Of a stretch of DNA of 32,686 nucleotides, positions 7,901 to 16,586 are shown one piece after another; within the stretch, counting starts at the first letter, position 1; each line of letters opens with the position of its first letter. The position numbers and the translations under genes are program-made. The DNA comes from Oscillospiraceae bacterium (lineage in GTDB: Bacteria > Bacillota > Clostridia > Oscillospirales > CAG-272): NCBI GenBank assembly GCA_015063495.1, contig SVUB01000006.1, forward strand, positions 1-32,686. The letters are read 5' to 3'. The notes beneath the pieces were generated by a model that ran no database searches, had not been told where the DNA came from, and saw nothing but the letters and a program-made list of their open reading frames with translations.

Positions 7901-9060
7901 TTTGTTACCTCTTGTGTAAAGCTTTTTCCACCACAGTCAAATTTTACATTCAGCCACTCGCAAACGCTTGCCGCTATATCCGAAAAGGTAGAGCGTGTGC
8001 CAAGATTCAGGGTGGCTATATTCTTGCCGTAGACAAGCATCGGCACGTATTCACGGGTGTGGTCTGTGCTGACGTCTCCAGGGTCACAGCCGTGATCTGC
8101 GGTGATTATAAGAGCATCGTCCTCTCGCATCAATGAAAGAAAAGAGGGGAGAAATGCGTCGAATTCATTTAGTGCCTCTGCGTATCCCTCTGCGTTGTTT
8201 CTGTGGCCGTAGACCGAATCAAAATCAACGAGATTTACAAAGCAGAGACCGTTAAAATCCTTTTTTGCAAGCTCTGAGGTTATTTCCATTCCCTCGGTGT
8301 TACCGTGAGAGATAAAGGACTCACTTATTCCTCGGCCTGCAAAGATATCGGATATCTTTCCGACGGCAAGAACGTCTTTTCCGCTTTCCTTCAGTGCATC
8401 GAGCATAGTCTTGGCCGTTGGCTCAAGGCTGAAGTCACGGCGGTTTGCCGTTCTCTTAAAATTACCTGCCTCACCTGTAAACGGGCGGGCAATAACACGC
8501 CCCACAGCGTGCTCTCCCGAGAGGAGGCTTCTTGCCGCAAGGCAGTATTCGTAAAGCTTTTCAGGTGGTACTATATCCTCGTGCGCCGCTATCTGAAAAA
8601 CGCTGTCGGCAGAGGTATAAACTATGAGGTCCCCTGTTTTTAAGTGCTCCTCCCCATAGTCTCGGATAACGTCGGTGCCCGAATACGGCTTGTTGCAAAT
8701 CACCTTTCTGCCTGTGGCTTTCTCAAAAGCGTCGATTATCTCGTCGGGGAAGCCCTCGGGATAGGTGGGCAGGGGATTTTCGGATATGATGCCCGCTATT
8801 TCCCAGTGACCTATCGTAGTGTCCTTGCCGTTCGACCTTTCGGCTACCTTGCAGTGTGCCGCAAGAGGCTTTTCGGTCTTTCCGAGATAGTCAAGACCTT
8901 CGATATTGCCAAGTCCGAGAGATATTAGATTAGGGATATTGAGCTTTCCCGTTTTGTGCAGACTTCCGAGCGTTGATGCGCCTGCGTCACCGAATCTTTC
9001 GGCATCGGGAAGTGCGCCTGCACCAAGACTGTCAAGGACTATAAGGAATATACGTTTCAT
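7897..9060 (-). CDS. deoB: Phosphopentomutase
   Basis: Interconverts (deoxy)ribose 1-phosphate and 5-phosphate, linking nucleoside phosphorolysis to the aldolase step. It is 387 residues, the usual size for this alkaline-phosphatase-superfamily enzyme. Metal-binding and catalytic blocks are visible: IVLDSLGAGALPDA near the N-terminus, GDAGASTLG with the phosphorylated threonine, ITADHGCDP and STDHTREYVPMLVYG near the C-terminus. AGGAGG lies just ahead of the ATG. The gene follows deoD by 11 bp and overlaps cdd by 4 bp. Confidence 0.97.
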   Translation of the reverse strand: MKRIFLIVLDSLGAGALPDAERFGDAGASTLGSLHKTGKLNIPNLISLGLGNIEGLDYLGKTEKPLAAHCKVAERSNGKDTTIGHWEIAGIISENPLPTYPEGFPDEIIDAFEKATGRKVICNKPYSGTDVIRDYGEEHLKTGDLIVYTSADSVFQIAAHEDIVPPEKLYEYCLAARSLLSGEHAVGRVIARPFTGEAGNFKRTANRRDFSLEPTAKTMLDALKESGKDVLAVGKISDIFAGRGISESFISHGNTEGMEITSELAKKDFNGLCFVNLVDFDSVYGHRNNAEGYAEALNEFDAFLPSFLSLMREDDALIITADHGCDPGDVSTDHTREYVPMLVYGKNIATLNLGTRSTFSDIAASVCEWLNVKFDCGGKSFTQEVTK

Positions 9061-9071
9061 TTTGCCTCCTG

Positions 9072-9806
9072 TCAGGAGAGCGACTTGCTCTCCATTTTTA
9101 CAGCAACGTCAAGTGCGAGCTTCATCATATCGGTAAAGGAGTTCTGCCTTGCATCCGAGTCAAGAGCTTCTCCGCTTACAAGGCTGTCTGATATTGTGCA
9201 GACAGCAAGGGCACGCTTGCCACTTCTTGCGGCAGTAGAGTAAAGTGCTGCGGCTTCCATTTCGACCGCCATAACGCCCATTTTTGCCCATATAAGAGAG
9301 GAATCCGCATCCTCGTTGTAGAAGGTGTCAGAGGAGAGAAGATTGCCTACGTGGAAGGAAAGACTGTGCTCACGGGCCACATTTACCGTTTCCTCAAGGA
9401 GTGTAAAATCAGCTATCGGGGTAAAGGCTCCGGGCATTCCGAATTGCTTGGGGAATGAGGAATTTGTGCAAGCACCCATACCGATGACGATATCTCTTAC
9501 CTTTATATCGGCACGAAGTGCACCTGCAGAGCCAACCCTGATTATATTCTCCACGCCAAAGAAATTATACAGCTCGTGGCTGTATATGCCGATAGAGGGC
9601 ATTCCCATGCCACTCGCCATTACGGATACACGAGTGCCCTTATAAAGTCCCGTATAGCCCTGAACGCCTCTTACGTTATTGACAAGCTTTGCATTCTCCA
9701 AGAAATTCTCCGCAATGAATTTTGCTCTGAGCGGGTCTCCCGGCATAAGGACAGTTTTGGCAAAATCTGCGGGAGTTGCGTTTATATGTGGGGTAGGATA
9801 ATTCAT
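9072..9806 (-). CDS. deoD: Purine nucleoside phosphorylase, DeoD type
   Basis: Cleaves purine (deoxy)nucleosides with phosphate to free base and (deoxy)ribose 1-phosphate. The 244-residue protein has the hexameric DeoD signature: HINATPADFAKTVLMPGDPL at the start, then GVQGYTGLYKG, SGMGMPSIGIYSHELY, and the purine-site loop CTISDSLVSGEA with the catalytic aspartate. VEMEAAALY is the ribose-binding block. The ATG at 9806 has GGAGG upstream. It precedes deoB by 11 bp and follows deoC by 15 bp. Confidence 0.96.
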   Translation of the reverse strand: MNYPTPHINATPADFAKTVLMPGDPLRAKFIAENFLENAKLVNNVRGVQGYTGLYKGTRVSVMASGMGMPSIGIYSHELYNFFGVENIIRVGSAGALRADIKVRDIVIGMGACTNSSFPKQFGMPGAFTPIADFTLLEETVNVAREHSLSFHVGNLLSSDTFYNEDADSSLIWAKMGVMAVEMEAAALYSTAARSGKRALAVCTISDSLVSGEALDSDARQNSFTDMMKLALDVAVKMESKSLS

Positions 9807-9821
9807 ATTCTGACCTCCGTA

Positions 9822-10487
9822 TCAGTAATCTCCGAGTTTTTCGTTCTTAACAATTTTAACTATTGAGCTCGTGCCGAGTCTGGATGCGCCGAGCTTAATA
9901 AAATCCTCTGCATCTTCAAGTGAACGTATACCGCCTGCGGCTTTTATTTTCAGGTGAGATGGGACGTGAGAGGCAAAAAGGAAAACGTCATCTCTTGTTG
10001 CACCGCCGCCGGCAAATCCGGTGGACGTCTTTATATAATCTGCACCCGATGCGCCGACTATCTCGCACATCTTTATTTTCTCGTCGTCGGTTAGTACACA
10101 GGTCTCGATTATGACCTTTAGGATCTTTCCCTCGCACGCTTCTCTTACAGCCTTTATTTCACCGAGAAGCTCATCGTATCGTTTCTCCTTCAGCAGACCT
10201 ATGTTTATTACCATATCTATCTCGTCTGCGCCGTCATTTACCGCTTCTTTTGTCTCAAACACCTTTACTGAAGTGCTGTTATAGCCGTTAGGGAAGCCTA
10301 TAACGGTACAGATCTTGATCTTGCCACAAGCATATTCAGATGCCGCCTTTACAAAAGAGGGCGGTATGCACACCGACGCTGTGCCGTATTTTATTCCATC
10401 GTCAATAACTTCCTTTATATCCTCCCACGTAGCGTCCCTTGCGAGAAGCGTGTGGTCGACCGTTGGGAGTATATCTTTTATTTCCAT
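9822..10487 (-). CDS. deoC: Deoxyribose-phosphate aldolase
   Basis: Splits deoxyribose 5-phosphate to acetaldehyde and glyceraldehyde 3-phosphate, the last step of deoxynucleoside breakdown. The Schiff-base lysine is in [11 protein letters not shown], the second lysine in [10 protein letters not shown], and VIETCVL is the third active-site strand. Three in-frame ATGs exist (10505, 10496, 10487). I prefer 10487 because GAGGGG is 10 bp upstream of it, too close to 10496 and downstream of 10505; that gives 221 residues, the usual size. It leads the deo operon behind a good promoter. Confidence 0.93.
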   Translation of the reverse strand: MEIKDILPTVDHTLLARDATWEDIKEVIDDGIKYGTASVCIPPSFVKAASEYACGKIKICTVIGFPNGYNSTSVKVFETKEAVNDGADEIDMVINIGLLKEKRYDELLGEIKAVREACEGKILKVIIETCVLTDDEKIKMCEIVGASGADYIKTSTGFAGGGATRDDVFLFASHVPSHLKIKAAGGIRSLEDAEDFIKLGASRLGTSSIVKIVKNEKLGDY

Positions 10488-10526
10488 TTCACTCATTCCC
10501 CTCATATTATTTCATCTTATAGAAAA

Positions 10527-10555
10527 AGTATACCATAAAACGGAAAATGAGTCAA
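10527..10555 (-). promoter_or_regulatory. Sigma-A promoter of the deoC-deoD-deoB-cdd operon
   Basis: On the minus strand, TTGACT (complement of 10550-10555) and TATACT (complement of 10527-10532) are 17 bp apart, 5 of 6 matches each. About 10-25 bp upstream of the -35 box lies GCAAACGTTTTGG, whose core AAACGTTT is palindromic and resembles a LacI-family or weak cre-type site. Confidence 0.82.
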
Positions 10556-10593
10556 TAAGTCACGCCAAAACGTTTGCTTTTTTCATAAAAAGA

Positions 10594-10622
10594 TTGACCG
10601 AAGGGAAAAAGTGTGGTAACAT
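10594..10622 (+). promoter_or_regulatory. Probable promoter of the flavin-reductase-like gene
   Basis: TTGACC (10594-10599) and TAACAT (10617-10622) are 17 bp apart. The -10 box is only a 4 of 6 match, but position and spacing fit a gene starting at 10669. It is arranged back to back with the deo promoter. Confidence 0.6.
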
Positions 10623-10668
10623 ATATAAAAAGGCATATAATTAAAGAAAAAGGGAAAGAGGTAGGCAT

Positions 10669-11181
10669 ATGAATAAGTTTATAGAGATTTCTCCCGAGGA
10701 GATAGGCTGTGCGGTGTCACTTATAGGACGTGATTGGATGCTTATTACCGCAGGAAACACAAAGGACGGCTTTAATACCATGACCGCAAGCTGGGGATGC
10801 ATGGGAGTTCTCTGGAACAAGCCGGTATGTATATCCTATATAAGACCTCAGAGATATACCTATATTTTTGCGGAAGCAAACGAGTATATGACCATGTGTT
10901 TTTTTGACGAGGATAAACGTGATGCACTGCGTTTTTGCGGCAGAAACAGCGGCAGAGACGTGGATAAGGTGAAGGAATGTGGGCTTACTCCCGTTTCTGC
11001 GGCGGACGGTAAGGCGGTATATTTTGACGAGGCAAAGCTGGTTCTTATCTGCCGAAAGCTCTATATCTCCGATATAAAGGAAGAAGGATTTCTTGATAAG
11101 TCCTTGCTCGGAAATTATCCGCAGAAGGACTATCACAGAGAGTATGTTTGCGAGATAGTAAAGGCACTTAAGCGTGTCTGA
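10669..11181 (+). CDS. Flavin reductase-like (FMN-binding split-barrel) protein
   Basis: A 170-residue cytosolic protein of the flavin reductase family (DIM6/NTAB type), which binds FMN and often reduces flavin or another acceptor with NAD(P)H. Typical features are the N-terminal strand MLITAGNTKDGFNTMTASWG, the Pro-containing turn NKPVCISYIRPQRYTYIF and the FCGRNSGRDVDKVKECGL region that follows the flavin site. AAAGAGG lies ahead of the ATG at 10669. It stands alone between its own promoter and terminator. The electron acceptor is unknown. Confidence 0.85.
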   Translation: MNKFIEISPEEIGCAVSLIGRDWMLITAGNTKDGFNTMTASWGCMGVLWNKPVCISYIRPQRYTYIFAEANEYMTMCFFDEDKRDALRFCGRNSGRDVDKVKECGLTPVSAADGKAVYFDEAKLVLICRKLYISDIKEEGFLDKSLLGNYPQKDYHREYVCEIVKALKRV

Positions 11182-11193
11182 AAAAGAATGACA

Positions 11194-11225
11194 GACCGCT
11201 CCGAAAAAGGGGCGGTTCTTTTTTG
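11194..11225 (+). terminator. Intrinsic terminator after the flavin-reductase-like gene
   Basis: ACCGCTCC (11195-11202) pairs with GGGGCGGT (11209-11216), including one G-U pair, around loop GAAAAA, and is followed by TCTTTTTTG. Confidence 0.85.
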
Positions 11226-11254
11226 AGTTTTTTCTGAAAAATTTATTATAATAC

Positions 11255-11283
11255 TTGACAAACAAAGGGATAGCTGTTATAAT
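11255..11283 (+). promoter_or_regulatory. Consensus sigma-A promoter of the lysine operon
   Basis: TTGACA (11255-11260) and TATAAT (11278-11283) are both perfect and 17 bp apart. The predicted transcript start, near 11290, falls just ahead of the riboswitch aptamer. Confidence 0.92.
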
Positions 11284-11287
11284 ACTA

Positions 11288-11457
11288 CCTATAAGGATAG
11301 AGGTGCGCATGACAAGAGTAGCATCGGTGGCAAGCTCTCGCAAAGTTTTGCCGATGTGGAAGGGGATTGCGCCGAGGGGTGCTCGTGCGAGGGGCATCAC
11401 CGGTACTTTGAATAAGATTCTCTGTACTGTCGCATTTCTGCGGAGAGCTATCGTTTA
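11288..11457 (+). ncRNA. Lysine riboswitch aptamer (L-box)
   Basis: The leader matches the conserved L-box core recalled from B. subtilis lysC: AAGGATAGAGGTGCGC, ACAAGAGTAG, GGGGATTGCGCCGAGG, a TTGAATAAGA-type segment and GAGAGCTATC at the 3' end. The P1 stem is GATAG near 11295 with CTATC at 11448-11452. The stretch holds no gene and lies between a perfect promoter and dapA. Lysine binding is expected to favour P1 and so switch off the dap-lysA operon. Confidence 0.93.
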
Positions 11458-11548
11458 ACATTCATGCCGAAAAAGGCGTATTTTGGCCTTTTGTGGCGTG
11501 TTTTGCGTAGAACGGTAGCCAATTCGTGAGAATTGGCTCTATTTTTTT
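11447..11548 (+). promoter_or_regulatory. Riboswitch expression platform: terminator with competing antiterminator
   Basis: The terminator is AGCCAATTC (11517-11525), loop GTGA, GAATTGGCT (11530-11538), then CTATTTTTTT. The P1 3' strand GCTATCGTT (11447-11455) can instead pair with AACGGTAGC (11511-11519) over nine positions (one G-U), which removes both P1 and the foot of the terminator stem. The two folds exclude each other, as expected for lysine-dependent transcription termination. Confidence 0.85.
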
Positions 11549-11579
11549 ACTGAAAGTAAAAAGAAAGGATACCGAAAAA

Positions 11580-12473
11580 ATGGCAAAGAACAAGAAGACG
11601 ATTTTTGAAGGAGCTGCAACAGCCCTCGTTACTCCCTTGACGGAGAACGGAATTGATTACGAGGCATTTGGAAGGCTTATCGACTGGCAGATAGAGGGGG
11701 GTATCGACGCCCTCGTAGTCTGCGGAACAACGGGCGAGGCCTCCACACTTACTGACGATGAGCACAGAGATGCTATCGCATATGCTGTAAAGCGTGCTGC
11801 AGGCAGAGTACCCGTTATTGCGGGAACAGGCTCGAACGATACGGGCTACGCTCTTGACCTTACACGCTGTGCGTGCGAGGCAGGCGCTGATGCTATGCTC
11901 GTTGTAACTCCTTATTATAATAAGGCTACCCAGAAGGGTCTCGTTCGTATGTTCGAGACTCTTGCAGACGCATCCGATAAGCCCATCATACTTTATAACG
12001 TGCCCGGTCGTACCGGTGTTAATATCGAACCCTCTACATATCTTGCACTCGCAGATCATCCGAACATTTCCGCTATCAAGGAAGCTAACGGAAATATCTC
12101 AAAGATAGTTGAGACTGCGGCACTCGTTGGCGATAAGCTTGATATCTATTCGGGTAACGACGACCAGATAGTGCCGATAATGTCGGTAGGCGGTAAGGGA
12201 GTTATCTCTGTTCTTTCTAACCTTATCCCGGGCGAGACCAGCGAGATATGCAAGTCATTTATGCGCGGGGATATCAAGAAGAGCATGGATATGCAGGCTA
12301 AATATCTCTCACTTATAAACGCACTCTTCTGCGAGGTAAATCCTATTCCCGTAAAGGCGGCTATGAGTGCGATGGGATTCTGCGAGAACTACTTAAGACT
12401 TCCTCTTACTACAATGGAAGATGCTCATATGGAAAATATGCTCTCCATTATGCGTTCTCACGGCATTATTTAA
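11580..12473 (+). CDS. dapA: 4-hydroxy-tetrahydrodipicolinate synthase
   Basis: First committed step of lysine/diaminopimelate synthesis: condenses pyruvate with aspartate semialdehyde. The start is ATG 11580 (MAKNKK) with AAAGGA upstream; the track's 11526 start lies inside the riboswitch platform and is rejected. The 297-residue TIM barrel has CGTTGEASTL (49-56), VVTPYYNK, YNVPGRTG and the Schiff-base lysine K167 in ISAIKEANGN. It opens the dapA-dapB-dapF-dapL-lysA operon, so lysine control of the whole pathway passes through the riboswitch ahead of it. Confidence 0.97.
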   Translation: MAKNKKTIFEGAATALVTPLTENGIDYEAFGRLIDWQIEGGIDALVVCGTTGEASTLTDDEHRDAIAYAVKRAAGRVPVIAGTGSNDTGYALDLTRCACEAGADAMLVVTPYYNKATQKGLVRMFETLADASDKPIILYNVPGRTGVNIEPSTYLALADHPNISAIKEANGNISKIVETAALVGDKLDIYSGNDDQIVPIMSVGGKGVISVLSNLIPGETSEICKSFMRGDIKKSMDMQAKYLSLINALFCEVNPIPVKAAMSAMGFCENYLRLPLTTMEDAHMENMLSIMRSHGII

Positions 12474-12491
12474 GCGAAAGGACCTTCAATA

Positions 12492-13235
12492 ATGAAAGTT
12501 ATAATTTGCGGTGCTTCGGGAAGAATGGGCAAGGAGGTCGTCTCGGCAGTTCTTGGAGGATATGGCTCTGCGGAAATTGCTGCAGCGGTCGACGTTGCTC
12601 TCCCTATCCTCGATTGTCCCTCATATACCGATATAGCGGACGTGCGTGAGGATGCGGACGTCATAATAGACTTCTCTCACCATAGTGCGACCGCCTCTCT
12701 TATTTCTTATGCCACAGAGCATAAGATGCCCCTCGTTATCGCAACGACGGGACAGACAGAAGAGGAAAAGGAGCAGATAAAAAAAGCATCCGAGCAGATA
12801 CCGATATTCCATTCGGGGAACATGTCGATAGGAATAGCACTTCTCGTTTCTCTTGTAAAACAGGCGGTGGCGATATTCCCCGATGCTGACGTTGAGATAA
12901 CCGAGGTCCATCATAATCAGAAGATAGACGTTCCGAGCGGAACGGCTCTTATGCTTGCCGAGGGTGCAAAGGCGGCAAAGGAAGGCAAGGCGACCTTCTG
13001 CATCGGCAGACACGAGAACGGCAAGCGCCCCGAAGGAGAAATAGGTATCCATTCACTGAGAATGGGCAAGGTGATAGGTGAGCATGAGGTCAGAATAGAC
13101 ACCGGCTCACAGACGATAACCCTTTCACACAAATCGCACAGCCGTGCTCTCTTTGCAGAGGGTGCTATCACGGCGGCGGCGTTCATTAAAGGGAAGAAAA
13201 ACGGACTTTTCAGCGTAAACGATATGCTTTCATAA
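12492..13235 (+). CDS. dapB: 4-hydroxy-tetrahydrodipicolinate reductase
   Basis: NAD(P)H-dependent second step of the diaminopimelate pathway. The 247-residue protein has the N-terminal Rossmann fingerprint CGASGRMGKEV, the DFSHHSAT and ATTGQTEEE loops, NMSIGIALLV, and the active-site segment EVHHNQKIDVPSGTAL with the catalytic His pair and Lys. It is slightly shorter than the E. coli enzyme (~270), as is common in Clostridia. AAAGGACC precedes the ATG, 18 bp after dapA. Confidence 0.96.
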   Translation: MKVIICGASGRMGKEVVSAVLGGYGSAEIAAAVDVALPILDCPSYTDIADVREDADVIIDFSHHSATASLISYATEHKMPLVIATTGQTEEEKEQIKKASEQIPIFHSGNMSIGIALLVSLVKQAVAIFPDADVEITEVHHNQKIDVPSGTALMLAEGAKAAKEGKATFCIGRHENGKRPEGEIGIHSLRMGKVIGEHEVRIDTGSQTITLSHKSHSRALFAEGAITAAAFIKGKKNGLFSVNDMLS

Positions 13236-13248
13236 GGAGGGCAGAGCC

Positions 13249-14097
13249 ATGAAGATAAAATTCACGAAGATGCACGGCATCGGAAACGATTATATCTATA
13301 TAAACTGCTTTGAGGAGAAGATAGATGACCCGAGCGGTCTCTCGATAGCTATGTCTCCCCGTCATTTCTCGGTAGGCTCTGACGGACTTGTTCTTATATG
13401 CCCGTCGGATATAGCAGATGCGAAGATGCGTATGTTCAACGCCGATGGAAGCGAAGGAAAGATGTGCGGAAACGCTATTCGCTGCGTCGGAAAATATCTT
13501 TACGAGCACGGAATAGTTAAAAAAACGCAGATAAGCGTTGAGACGCTCAGCGGCATCAAAGAGCTTACGCTCACGGTCGATGAAAAGGACAAAGTAGCAT
13601 CTGTCAGAGTATATATGGGCAAGGCGTCGACCTCCCCCGAAAGTATTCCCGTGCTTCTCGACCATGAAATGGTAAAAGAGGAGATAGAGGTGCTTGGAAA
13701 GAAATATACGCTCACGGGCGTTTCTATGGGCAACCCTCATGCGGTATGCTTTGACTGGGACCCCGATGCGCTTGAGCTGGAGAAGATAGGTCCCAGCTTT
13801 GAAAACCACGAGCTTTTCCCCGAGAGAGTCAATACCGAATTTGCAAAGGTGATCGACCCCACGCACATAAGAATGAGAGTTTGGGAGAGGGGAAGCGGTG
13901 AGACCTACGCCTGCGGTACAGGAGCTTGTGCGACCGTTGTTGCGTCTGTAATATGCGGTTATTCAAGGTATAATGAGCCTGTGAAGGTATCCCTTATCGG
14001 CGGTGAGCTCGAGATAGTTTACTCCGATAACGGTGACGTATTTATGAGCGGAAGCGCAACAGAGGTTTACGAAGGAGTTTACAACTATGAAAATTAA
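13249..14097 (+). CDS. dapF: Diaminopimelate epimerase
   Basis: Converts LL- to meso-diaminopimelate, the form used for peptidoglycan and by LysA. The 282-residue protein has both catalytic cysteines, C73 in NADGSEGKMCGNAIRC and C222 in YACGTGACAT, and the N-terminal MHGIGNDYIYIN. AAGGAGG lies ahead of the ATG. Its 3' end overlaps the next gene by 11 bp, so the two are translationally coupled although they act in the reverse order in the pathway. Confidence 0.97.
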   Translation: MKIKFTKMHGIGNDYIYINCFEEKIDDPSGLSIAMSPRHFSVGSDGLVLICPSDIADAKMRMFNADGSEGKMCGNAIRCVGKYLYEHGIVKKTQISVETLSGIKELTLTVDEKDKVASVRVYMGKASTSPESIPVLLDHEMVKEEIEVLGKKYTLTGVSMGNPHAVCFDWDPDALELEKIGPSFENHELFPERVNTEFAKVIDPTHIRMRVWERGSGETYACGTGACATVVASVICGYSRYNEPVKVSLIGGELEIVYSDNGDVFMSGSATEVYEGVYNYEN

Positions 14098-15271
14098 GCT
14101 TAATGAAAACTATAAAAATCTTAAGGAAAGCTACCTTTTCTCCGAGGTTGCAAAGCGTGTAAAGGCTTACAGCGCAGAGCATCCGGAGGCGAAGATAATC
14201 CGTCTCGGCATTGGTGACGTAACGCTTCCTCTTACCGCATCCGTTATTGAGGCTATGCACAAGGCGACCGATGAGATGGGCGTTCAGGCAACGTTCCGAG
14301 GATATGCTCCCGAGCACGGATACGATTTTATCCGTGAGGCAGTAGCCAAGTATTATCTTGAGCGTACGGGTGTTAAGCTCGAGCTTGACGAGATATTCGT
14401 AGGTGACGGTGCAAAGAGTGATATAGCAAATATAACAGACCTTTTTGGTGATAACGAGATCATGCTTGCAGACCCCGTTTATCCCGTTTATATGGATAGT
14501 AACCTTATGAGAGGAAGAAAGGTAACGCTTCTTCCCGCAAACGAGGCAAACGGATTTCTTCCTATGCCCCCTGCGGAGAAGAAGGAGGGAGTTATAGTTT
14601 ACCTCTGCTCTCCCGGTAATCCTACGGGTGCGGTTTATTCCGCAGAGCAGCTTTCCGAGTGGGTAAAATATGCAAACGAAACAGGCTCACTTATAATCTT
14701 TGACTCCGCTTACGAGGCTTACGTTTCAGACGGCTCACCCCGTTCTATATTCGAAATAGAGGGCTCACGCACCTGTGCTATTGAGATATGCAGTCTTTCA
14801 AAGACCGCAGGATTTACGGGAACAAGATGCGGCTGGACTATCATTCCGCTCGAGCTTGAGGAGGACGGCAGATCTCTTGCAAAGATGTGGGAGAGAAGAC
14901 AGTCCACGAAGTTTAACGGCGTTCCCTACGTTGTTCAGAGAGCTGCTGAGGCGGCGATCTCCGAGGCGGGAAGAAAAGAAAGTGCCGAGAGCATCGCTTA
15001 TTATATGGAAAACGCAAAGGTTCTTGCATCTGTTATGCGTGAAAAGGGAATCAGCTTTACAGGCGGTATAAATTCCCCCTATATTTGGCTTAAGTGCCCG
15101 GGCGGAATGGGCTCTTGGGAGTTCTTTGACTATCTGCTCACAAAATTCGGAATAGTAGGTACTCCCGGTGTTGGCTTTGGTGCAGAGGGTGAGGGATACT
15201 TCCGTCTTACAGCGTTCGGCTCACACGAGGCTACTCTTGAGGCAGCAGAACGCCTGAGAAAAGGACTTTGA
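14087..15271 (+). CDS. dapL: LL-diaminopimelate aminotransferase
   Basis: PLP enzyme that makes LL-diaminopimelate directly from tetrahydrodipicolinate and glutamate, bypassing the acylated intermediates of the DapD/C/E routes. The 394-residue fold-type I protein has IIRLGIGDVTLPL, a TFRGYAPEHGYDF substrate block, CSPGNPTGAVY, and the PLP lysine in CSLSKTAGFTGTRCGW. The SKTAGFTGTRCG form is characteristic of DapL rather than of aspartate aminotransferase. GAAGGAG inside dapF serves as its ribosome binding site. With dapA, dapB, dapF and lysA alongside, it completes the pathway. Confidence 0.95.
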   Translation: MKIKLNENYKNLKESYLFSEVAKRVKAYSAEHPEAKIIRLGIGDVTLPLTASVIEAMHKATDEMGVQATFRGYAPEHGYDFIREAVAKYYLERTGVKLELDEIFVGDGAKSDIANITDLFGDNEIMLADPVYPVYMDSNLMRGRKVTLLPANEANGFLPMPPAEKKEGVIVYLCSPGNPTGAVYSAEQLSEWVKYANETGSLIIFDSAYEAYVSDGSPRSIFEIEGSRTCAIEICSLSKTAGFTGTRCGWTIIPLELEEDGRSLAKMWERRQSTKFNGVPYVVQRAAEAAISEAGRKESAESIAYYMENAKVLASVMREKGISFTGGINSPYIWLKCPGGMGSWEFFDYLLTKFGIVGTPGVGFGAEGEGYFRLTAFGSHEATLEAAERLRKGL

Positions 15272-15289
15272 TTAAAAGAGGAACAAAAA

Positions 15290-16585
15290 ATGATTTGTGA
15301 TAACCTTAACATAAACGAAAAAGGACACCTTGAATTTGCCGGCAGAGATACCGTGGAGCTTGCAGAGAAGTATGCAACCCCTCTCTATCTTCTTGATGAG
15401 GATAAGATACGTGAAAAATGCCGTATCTACACTTCGTCAATGAGAAAATATTTTGGTGAGGACGCAATGCCCCTTTACGCAGGCAAAGCACTTTGCATAA
15501 AGGATATTTACCGCATTATGCGTGAAGAGGGAATGGGTATTGACGTAGTATCCCCCGGTGAGGTCTATACCGCAAGAGTAGGCGGATTCCCGATGGAGAG
15601 AGCTTATTTCCACGGAAACAACAAGACCGACACCGATATTTCCTTTGCTTTGGATATGGGTGTAGGATATTTTGTTTGCGACAGCGTGGACGAGCTTTAC
15701 GCCATCGAAAGAGAGGCCGCAAAGCGTTCGATCACGCAGAAGGTGCTTCTCAGAGTTACTCCCGGAATCGATCCTCATACTCATCAGGCGATAAATACCG
15801 GCAGAGTTGATTCGAAATTCGGTGCGGCGATAGAAACAGGACAGGCAAAGGACCTTGTCGCTCTTGCTCTCTCGCAGAAGCATATTTCGGTAATGGGTTA
15901 TCACTGCCATATAGGCTCACAGATATTTGAAACAACGCCATTTACCGATGCTGCAGATATTATGATAAAATTCTCTGCTGATATGAAGGATGAGCTTGGC
16001 TTTGAAGCTAAGGAGATAAATCTCGGTGGCGGAATGGGCGTCAGATATATAGAGGAGCACCCCGAAATAGATTATGCGGCAAATATTGCCGTAATCGCAG
16101 ACCACATGAAGGCTGTTTGCAGCGCTCGTGGACTTAAGTTCCCGGCAGTTCGAATGGAGCCCGGACGCAGCATCGTTGCAGACGCAGGTATGACACTCTA
16201 TACGGCAGGAACTGTTAAGACTATTCCCGGTTTTAAGAATTACGTTTCTATTGACGGCGGTATGCCGGATAATCCGAGATATGCACTTTATCAGTCTCCC
16301 TATACCGTAGAGCTTGCAAACCGTATGAATGACAAAAAGGATTTCGTTTGCACCGTTGCAGGCAGATGCTGTGAGAGCGGTGACCTTATCCAGGAGGACG
16401 TTCCGCTTCCGAGACCCGAGCGTGGAGATATAGTTGCGGTGCTCACAACGGGTGCGTATAATCACTCGATGGCATCAAATTATAACAGAATTCCCCGTCC
16501 GCCCGTAGTCGTTCTTCGTGGCGGTGAGGACAGACTTGTCCTTCGCCGTGAGAGCTACGAGGATATGCTAGCTTGCGAGGTTTAA
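15290..16585 (+). CDS. lysA: Diaminopimelate decarboxylase
   Basis: PLP enzyme for the last step to L-lysine. The 431-residue protein has the PLP lysine K66 in LYAGKALCIKD, then GMGIDVVSPGEVYTA, the histidine block GYHCHIGSQIFET, LGGGMGVRY, the EPGRSIVADAGMTLY strand and the C-terminal GRCCESGDLI with the substrate-site cysteine from the partner subunit. AGAGGAAC precedes the ATG, 18 bp after dapL. It closes the operon and is followed at once by a strong terminator. Confidence 0.97.
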   Translation: MICDNLNINEKGHLEFAGRDTVELAEKYATPLYLLDEDKIREKCRIYTSSMRKYFGEDAMPLYAGKALCIKDIYRIMREEGMGIDVVSPGEVYTARVGGFPMERAYFHGNNKTDTDISFALDMGVGYFVCDSVDELYAIEREAAKRSITQKVLLRVTPGIDPHTHQAINTGRVDSKFGAAIETGQAKDLVALALSQKHISVMGYHCHIGSQIFETTPFTDAADIMIKFSADMKDELGFEAKEINLGGGMGVRYIEEHPEIDYAANIAVIADHMKAVCSARGLKFPAVRMEPGRSIVADAGMTLYTAGTVKTIPGFKNYVSIDGGMPDNPRYALYQSPYTVELANRMNDKKDFVCTVAGRCCESGDLIQEDVPLPRPERGDIVAVLTTGAYNHSMASNYNRIPRPPVVVLRGGEDRLVLRRESYEDMLACEV

Positions 16586-16586
16586 T

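Noticed and set aside
13210-13866. 218-residue minus-strand ORF
   Set aside because: Antisense to dapF, whose catalytic cysteines and ribosome binding site are intact.
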